DNA from: Sodalis ligni | GTDB taxonomy: Bacteria; Pseudomonadota; Gammaproteobacteria; Enterobacterales; Enterobacteriaceae | Direction of reading: 5' to 3' | Length of the DNA: 64,000 nt | Assembly: GCF_016865525.2 (NCBI RefSeq) | Contig: NZ_CP075169.1 | Coordinates: 4,774,337-4,838,336, forward strand | Made by a program: the position numbers and the translations under genes | The notes under the pieces: model-generated | What the model saw: the letters and a program-made list of their open reading frames with translations, nothing else | What the model was told of the DNA's origin: nothing | Database searches by the model: none | Part shown: piece after piece, positions 59,227 to 64,000 of the stretch | How positions within the stretch are numbered: the first letter of the stretch is position 1 | Layout of the letters: the number at the start of each line of letters is the position of its first letter

Positions 59227-59852
59227 TTACGCCAGTTCCCCTTTAATCAGCGGCACGAAACGAACCGCTTCCACGGTTTCCACCAGATATTCGCCGCCCT
59301 GGCGGCGAACGGTGGTCAGGTCCTGGGTATCTTCCCCACCGGCAACACCATAATGCCGCCCTCATCCAACTGCGCCATCAGGGCGGAAGGTATTTCCGGC
59401 GGCGCGGCGGTAACGATAATGGCGTCGAAGGGTCCGCGGGATGGCCAGCCCAGCCATCCGTCGCCGTGACGGGTGGAGACATTATGCAGATCCAGCTGTT
59501 TCAGGCGGCGCTTGGCCTGCCATTGCAGCTTTTTTATCCGCTCCACCGAGCAGACATGCTGCACCAGGTGGGCCAGAATCGCGGTCTGATAGCCTGAGCC
59601 GGTGCCGATTTCCAAGACCCTGGAGGTGGGCTGCAGGCGCAGCAGCTCGGTCATGCGGGCGACGATATAAGGCTGGGAGATGGTCTGGCCGGAGCCTATG
59701 GGCAAGGCCGTATTATCGTAAGCCTTGTGCTCGAAGGCTTCATCGATAAAGCGTTCCCGGGGGACAGTTTCTATCGCCTGCAGCAGCCGCTCATCCTGGA
59801 TGCCTTGCTGCCTGAGTTGAGCTATCAGTGTCTGCGTGCGCCGGTTTACCAT
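59227..59852 (-). CDS. pcm: Protein-L-isoaspartate O-methyltransferase, one missing G near 59332
   Basis: Repairs isoaspartyl damage in proteins with S-adenosylmethionine. Starts at 59852 ([20 protein letters not shown]); [15 protein letters not shown] and [17 protein letters not shown] are the substrate and SAM motifs. After MVLPVG the frame needs one extra G (GTGGGGAAGAT should be GTGGGGGAAGAT); it then reads [16 protein letters not shown] and ends IKGELA at 59227, giving 208 residues as in E. coli. As written it stops early with a changed tail. Start overlaps surE by 7 bp. Confidence 0.93.
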
Positions 59853-60607
59853 TTCCCGCTGACCTCCGCTTTAGCCAGCCATGACGTGAGTACCGATTGG
59901 GCGGAATAGGCGGTCAAATCCACCTGCAGCGGCGTGATGGAGACAAAGCCTTGCTCAATGGCGGCGAAATCGGTATCGGGCCCGTTATCAAAGGTTTCCC
60001 CCGGCGGCCCGATCCAGAACATTTCGTGCCCGCGTGGGTCCCGCTGCGCGATGGCCTGATTGGCGGGATGTCGGCTGCCGCAGCGGGTCACCTTGATGCC
60101 CTTCAGTGAAGACAACGGCAGATCCGGTACGTTGACGTTAAGGATTTTACCGGTGCGCAGCGGCTCCTGCGCCAACGCCCGGATCAGGCGGCAGGCCACC
60201 ATGGCGGCGGTATCGTAATGTCGTTCGCCGTTGAGGGAGATAGCCAGCGCCGGGAACCCCAGATGCCGTCCCTCCATAGCCGCGGCAACGGTACCGGAAT
60301 AGATGACGTCGTCCCCCAGATTCGCGCCGGCATTGATACCCGATACCACGATCTCCGGCACCGGCCGCATCAGGACGTTCACGCCGAGGTAAACACAATC
60401 CGTAGGCGTGCCGGACTGTACCGCGATATCGCCGTTGGCGTGCTTAACCGTTCTTAACGGCATATCCAGCGTCAACGAGTTGGACGACCCGCTCCGGTTG
60501 CGATCGGGCGCGACAATCTGCACGTCGGCAAATTCACGCAGGGCAACCGCCAGCGTTTGAATGCCGGGGGCATGGACTCCATCATCATTACTTAGCAATA
60601 TGCGCAT
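59846..60607 (-). CDS. surE: 5'/3'-nucleotidase SurE
   Basis: 253-residue metal-dependent nucleotidase important in stationary phase. Start at 60607, [15 protein letters not shown], with the metal-binding DD at residues 8-9, and [20 protein letters not shown] with Asn/Ser ligands. The longer frame upstream is not conserved. Its end overlaps pcm by 7 bp as usual; translational coupling with pcm is likely. Confidence 0.96.
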   Translation of the reverse strand: MRILLSNDDGVHAPGIQTLAVALREFADVQIVAPDRNRSGSSNSLTLDMPLRTVKHANGDIAVQSGTPTDCVYLGVNVLMRPVPEIVVSGINAGANLGDDVIYSGTVAAAMEGRHLGFPALAISLNGERHYDTAAMVACRLIRALAQEPLRTGKILNVNVPDLPLSSLKGIKVTRCGSRHPANQAIAQRDPRGHEMFWIGPPGETFDNGPDTDFAAIEQGFVSITPLQVDLTAYSAQSVLTSWLAKAEVSGKW

Positions 60608-60798
60608 ATCATGATTGGCTTTATTAATTATTAATAGTGAATAACGCGCCGTCCACCCATAGGACGCAAAAACCAGCCTGTTCCTCGAGGTTATCAATGA
60701 ACGGCAGCAGGCTGGGAATAAAAGCAATAATGGCATGAAACGCCACGGTGGTGAAGCCTGGAGTTCAGGCCGTTACGTAAAATTCGCCGTTGCCGGGA

Positions 60799-61839
60799 TC
60801 ACCAGGCGCCCTCAAGCGGCGCGTCCAGCAATTCACGCACCACACTGGTGGCGAAACTTCCCGCGGGCAGCGCAAACGACAGCTGCAAGGTGGCGTCGTC
60901 ATGCCAGCGCCACTGCATGTCCGCCGGATGGAGCAGCATGGCGCGGCGGGCCGGCTCTACCCGCTCGCGGACAAGCAACGCCAGCAGGTCGGGCTGGCGC
61001 TCCAGACAGGCTTGCTCAAACAGCAAGGCTTCACGCACCGTGCCCGGCTCGCCGTTTCCCGGCAAGGGCGCGGTGATGTTCAGCTCGCCTTGCCGCACGC
61101 GCCCATCCAGGGAGGGCAGTTCGTCGTCAGTGGCGACAAACCAGCTGCCCCGGCCTGCCAGCTGCAGCGCGTCGCCGCTCATAAGATGCCAGCGCCCCAA
61201 GCGGGACAGCCGTTCGCTCACCACGGCGTTGAACAGGGCGCTGCGGGCGGCGGAGAGATAAAAACTGCGTTTGGCGCGATCTTTGACGTGAATTTCCCCA
61301 CGGGCCCAATGCAGCGCCTGGGCGATATTGTTGCCCTGATGGCCGAAACGCTGGCTGCCGAAGTAATTCGGCACGCCGTCCCTGCGGATAGCCGTTAACC
61401 GTTGCTCAACCGCCGGGAGATTGCTGACGTCGCGCAGCACCAGGGTGAAGCAGTTGCCCTTCAGGGTGCCGATGCGCAGTTTTCGGCGATGGCGGTGGGT
61501 TTGCAGGACAGTGCATCCCGCCAGATGGAAGGCGTTGAAATCCGGCGTTTCCTTGCCGGGCAAGTGCAGGCAGAACCATTGTTCGGTCACCGCATGGCGA
61601 TCTTTCAAGCCGGCATAACTCACCGCCCGGTCGGGCAGGCCGGCGAATTTCGCCAGAGCCTGCGCCACGAAAGGGGTATTGCAATCCTGTTTGCGCACGC
61701 GCACCAGAACGTGTTCCCCTTCACCGTCCGGCTCGAAGCCCAGGTCTTCCTGCACCAGGAAATCCTCCGGGCGGGCCTTGATAAGGCCGCTAGCCGCCGG
61801 TTCGCCATGCAGGCGGTACAATATCTGGAAATCCATCAT
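60799..61839 (-). CDS. truD: tRNA pseudouridine(13) synthase TruD
   Basis: 346 residues; modifies U13 in tRNA-Glu. The active-site motif [14 protein letters not shown] (catalytic Asp about residue 80) and the family motif [16 protein letters not shown] are intact. Starts [14 protein letters not shown] and overlaps the ispF stop by 4 bp. About 190 bp separate it from surE; in E. coli these genes overlap. Confidence 0.96.
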   Translation of the reverse strand: MMDFQILYRLHGEPAASGLIKARPEDFLVQEDLGFEPDGEGEHVLVRVRKQDCNTPFVAQALAKFAGLPDRAVSYAGLKDRHAVTEQWFCLHLPGKETPDFNAFHLAGCTVLQTHRHRRKLRIGTLKGNCFTLVLRDVSNLPAVEQRLTAIRRDGVPNYFGSQRFGHQGNNIAQALHWARGEIHVKDRAKRSFYLSAARSALFNAVVSERLSRLGRWHLMSGDALQLAGRGSWFVATDDELPSLDGRVRQGELNITAPLPGNGEPGTVREALLFEQACLERQPDLLALLVRERVEPARRAMLLHPADMQWRWHDDATLQLSFALPAGSFATSVVRELLDAPLEGAW

Positions 61840-62312
61840 AGGGTTTTATGCAGCAAGACCACCGCCTCGCAGGCAATGCCCTCGCCCCGGCCGGTAAACC
61901 CCAATTGTTCGGTGGTGGTGGCCTTTACGCTGACCTCGTCCATATGACAGCCGAGATCTTCGGCGATATTGATGCGCATCTGCGGAATATGCGGCGCCAT
62001 TTTCGGCGCCTGGACGATAAGGGTAATATCGATGTTGCCCAGACGGTAGCCTTTGGCCCGGATGCGTTGCCAGGCCTCCCGCAGCAGCACCCGACTGTCG
62101 GCGCCTTTAAACGCCGGATCGGTATCCGGAAACAGCTTGCCGATATCCCCCAGCGCCGCGGCGCCGAGCAGGGCATCAGTGGCGGCATGCAGCGCCACAT
62201 CGCCATCGGAATGCGCCAACAGGCCCTGGCTGTAGGGTATGCGGACGCCGCCGATAACCAGCGGGCCGGGCCCGCCGAATTTATGCACATCAAAACCATG
62301 ACCGATTCGCAT
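61836..62312 (-). CDS. ispF: 2-C-methyl-D-erythritol 2,4-cyclodiphosphate synthase
   Basis: 158-residue trimeric enzyme of the non-mevalonate isoprenoid pathway. Zinc and substrate motifs: [12 protein letters not shown] (Asp8, His10), [20 protein letters not shown] (His42) and [14 protein letters not shown]. Coupled to ispD and truD. Confidence 0.97.
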   Translation of the reverse strand: MRIGHGFDVHKFGGPGPLVIGGVRIPYSQGLLAHSDGDVALHAATDALLGAAALGDIGKLFPDTDPAFKGADSRVLLREAWQRIRAKGYRLGNIDITLIVQAPKMAPHIPQMRINIAEDLGCHMDEVSVKATTTEQLGFTGRGEGIACEAVVLLHKTL

Positions 62313-62340
62313 TAACGGTTCTCCTTTTTATGCGGGCGCG

Positions 62341-63066
62341 TTAAAAATGCGCATTTTGCAAAGAGGGGGATAACAATCGGGAAAAATAGAATGCCGCCAA
62401 CGCCAGATCTTCCGGGCGGGTAATTTTGATATTGTCCGAACGGCCGGGCACCAGCAGCGGCTGGTAACCGCAATGCTCCAGCGCCGACGCTTCATCGGTG
62501 ATCACGGCGCCGTCGTTCAGCGCACGGGAAAGGCAGGACTTGAGCAGCGGCAGCGGGAATAATTGCGGCGTCAGTGCGTGCCAGAGATCCCGGCGCTCCA
62601 CGGTATGATCGATGGTGGCGCCGCCGGGACCGGCGCGTTTCATGGTGTCCCTTACCGGCGTCGCCAGAATGCCGCCGACGACGGAGGACGCGGTAATCGC
62701 CAGCAAACGCGCCAGATCGTCCTGGTGCAGACAGGGGCGGGCGGCGTCGTGTACCAGCACCCAGTCAGCGCCATGGGCCTGGTCCAGGGCGGCCATCACC
62801 GAATCGGCCCGCTCCTTGCCGCCGATGACCCGGCTCACCCGCGGATTATCCGCCAGGGGCAGACGGGCGAAGCGCCGATCGTCCGCGCTCACCGCCACGA
62901 TCACCTGGCGGATGCAAGGCTGGCGCAGCAGCGCCTCAACGGCATGCTCCAGCAAGGTTTTATCAGCGATGGTGAGATACTGCTTCGGACAGTCATTCTG
63001 CATGCGGCTGCCGATACCGGCGGCCGGCAAGATGGCGATAACATCGGGGAAAACTTCAGAGGCCAT
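62341..63066 (-). CDS. ispD: 2-C-methyl-D-erythritol 4-phosphate cytidylyltransferase
   Basis: 241 residues; transfers CMP to MEP in isoprenoid synthesis. Nucleotide-binding loop [11 protein letters not shown] with CPKQY, then GKERADSV and [11 protein letters not shown]; Arg/Lys of the active site are present. Start ATG overlaps the ftsB stop by 1 bp. Followed by ispF after 28 bp. Confidence 0.96.
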   Translation of the reverse strand: MASEVFPDVIAILPAAGIGSRMQNDCPKQYLTIADKTLLEHAVEALLRQPCIRQVIVAVSADDRRFARLPLADNPRVSRVIGGKERADSVMAALDQAHGADWVLVHDAARPCLHQDDLARLLAITASSVVGGILATPVRDTMKRAGPGGATIDHTVERRDLWHALTPQLFPLPLLKSCLSRALNDGAVITDEASALEHCGYQPLLVPGRSDNIKITRPEDLALAAFYFSRLLSPSLQNAHF

Positions 63067-63383
63067 TATTGATTATCTTGTGAAATCGGGGCGGCCGGCT
63101 GGCGTTTGGATTGATCCGGCACCAGGCGATAAAAACTTTCCCCCGGCTTTATCATGCCGAGTTCATTGCGCGATCGTTCTTCAATGGCCTCTTGGCCATC
63201 GTTGAGATCGTCGATTTCAGCAAACAGCTGATCATTGCGCGCTTTAAGCTTGGCATTACTGCCCTGCTGGACCGAAACGTCGTCCTGAACCCGGACTAAA
63301 TCATGAACACCGTTCTTTCCAAGCCACAAGGAATATTGCAGCCAGCCAAGCAGTACCAGTAATAGCAGCGTCACTTTCCCCAT
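63066..63383 (-). CDS. ftsB: Cell division protein FtsB
   Basis: 105-residue inner-membrane divisome protein that bridges FtsL and FtsQ. One membrane helix ([18 protein letters not shown], residues 4-21) is followed by a coiled coil ([20 protein letters not shown]) and a periplasmic tail. Start at 63383 (MGKVTLLLL) fits E. coli FtsB (103 residues); the frame extends 11 codons upstream. Confidence 0.93.
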   Translation of the reverse strand: MGKVTLLLLVLLGWLQYSLWLGKNGVHDLVRVQDDVSVQQGSNAKLKARNDQLFAEIDDLNDGQEAIEERSRNELGMIKPGESFYRLVPDQSKRQPAAPISQDNQ

Positions 63384-63540
63384 CCCCCCCCCTAATAGAC
63401 TGCGCAATAATCCCATACCTGTTGACCGGACTCCCCCCCAGCCGATAAAATGACGTGCAAAACCGGCAAAAAGACGTTTTTCCGCCCTGATTGATGATGG
63501 CTATTTACCATTTGTTACCGGAACTCACCCAAAACGGCCA

Positions 63541-63894
63541 TTACCAGCCGGTGAGCAAGGAGAAAACCAGCCAGAAAAGGCTGAATACCGACAGGCCGCT
63601 TAGCAGTATCATCAGCAAGACCCGTGCCGCCAGCAGGGTGCCGATAATAATACCGATCAGGACCGATAGGGGCAGCAACGCCAGGAAGAACGGCCACGTG
63701 TAGAGCAGGAAAAACAGGGCGTTGGCGCCATAAACCATAATCGGCACGGCGAAGGCCACCCAATAAAAGAGAAAACCCGCCATGGCGCCCCAGAAACCAT
63801 AGGCCGGCTCCTCGGTTCCGCGTTCACCGCCACGGGCGCTGATAGGCTTCACCGTGACGGGTATGACGTGCTTGGACTGGGTAACATTCAGCAT
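63541..63894 (-). CDS. ygbE: DUF3561-family inner-membrane protein YgbE
   Basis: 117 residues with three membrane segments (WGAMAGFLFYWVAFAVPIMV, ALFFLLYTWPFFLALLPLSV, VLIGIIIGTLLAA...). The core ...YGANALFFLLYTWPFFLAL... matches YgbE of E. coli, which lies between cysC and ftsB exactly as here. Function unknown. Confidence 0.9.
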   Translation of the reverse strand: MLNVTQSKHVIPVTVKPISARGGERGTEEPAYGFWGAMAGFLFYWVAFAVPIMVYGANALFFLLYTWPFFLALLPLSVLIGIIIGTLLAARVLLMILLSGLSVFSLFWLVFSLLTGW

Positions 63895-63958
63895 ACATCT
63901 TAATCCCTGGGCTCTAAATACACCGGCATGCTCCGAGACGCAGAGCCGACAAGATATC

Positions 63959-64000
63959 TCAGGGTTTGATAATAACGCGGCCGCGCAGCAGGTCTAATAA
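63959..64000 (-). CDS. cysC: Adenylylsulfate kinase, C-terminal fragment (cut by window edge)
   Basis: Last 13 codons and stop, reading LLDLLRGRVIIKP, similar to the end of E. coli CysC (LLDLLRQRDIIRS). Position upstream of ygbE supports cysC, the APS kinase of sulfate assimilation. Confidence 0.75.
   Translation of the reverse strand, partial: LLDLLRGRVIIKP

Overview
The window is an enterobacterial chromosome segment. Its two ends keep the order seen in E. coli and relatives: gshA, yqaB, three tRNA-Arg(ACG), tRNA-Ser(GCT), csrA, alaS, recX, recA, pncC on the left, and mutS, rpoS, nlpD, pcm, surE, truD, ispF, ispD, ftsB, ygbE, cysC on the right. The moderate GC content, dense insertion sequences, many broken genes and protein sequences point to a Sodalis-like or Pectobacteriaceae/Yersiniaceae-type member of the Enterobacterales. 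Genus is inferred, not proven.

Layout: 1-7.6 kb is core (glutathione synthesis start, tRNAs, CsrA, AlaS, RecX/RecA with a LexA-controlled promoter, PncC). 7.9-9.5 kb holds an amino-acid ABC binding protein and permease without an ATPase. 9.6-12.6 kb holds two unrecognised proteins, one a 581-residue membrane protein. 13.2-19.1 kb is a PTS sugar operon (EIIA, HPr-like, epimerase, SIS isomerase, SDR, EIICB) with a divergent DeoR regulator and a candidate structured RNA between them. 19.2-21.5 kb holds an SDR/TetR divergent pair and a solute-binding-like protein. 21.5-51.7 kb is accessory: two Fic proteins, a J-domain-like protein, three integrase scars, several insertion sequences, a group II intron remnant, and a large contact-dependent inhibition (CDI) locus.

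The CDI locus runs on the minus strand: cdiB, an 11.2-kb cdiA, a small membrane immunity protein, then two orphan cdiA C-terminal modules. Each module carries its own toxin tail and its own small membrane protein, and each is interrupted by an IS3-family element. A group II intron remnant truncated by an IS256-family element lies between the main operon and the orphans.

Two window-wide patterns stand out. First, stacked integrative islands appear to have used the 5' end of mutS as attachment site: a 113-bp direct repeat containing the mutS start flanks a small Fic island, and N-terminal integrase scars recur beside each copy and again at about 24 kb. Second, many genes, including alaS, mutS and pcm, are broken by the loss of exactly one base in a short homopolymer. 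This is either a sequencing artefact or real homopolymer slippage in a decaying, possibly mismatch-repair-defective genome, and every frameshift call should be read with that in mind.
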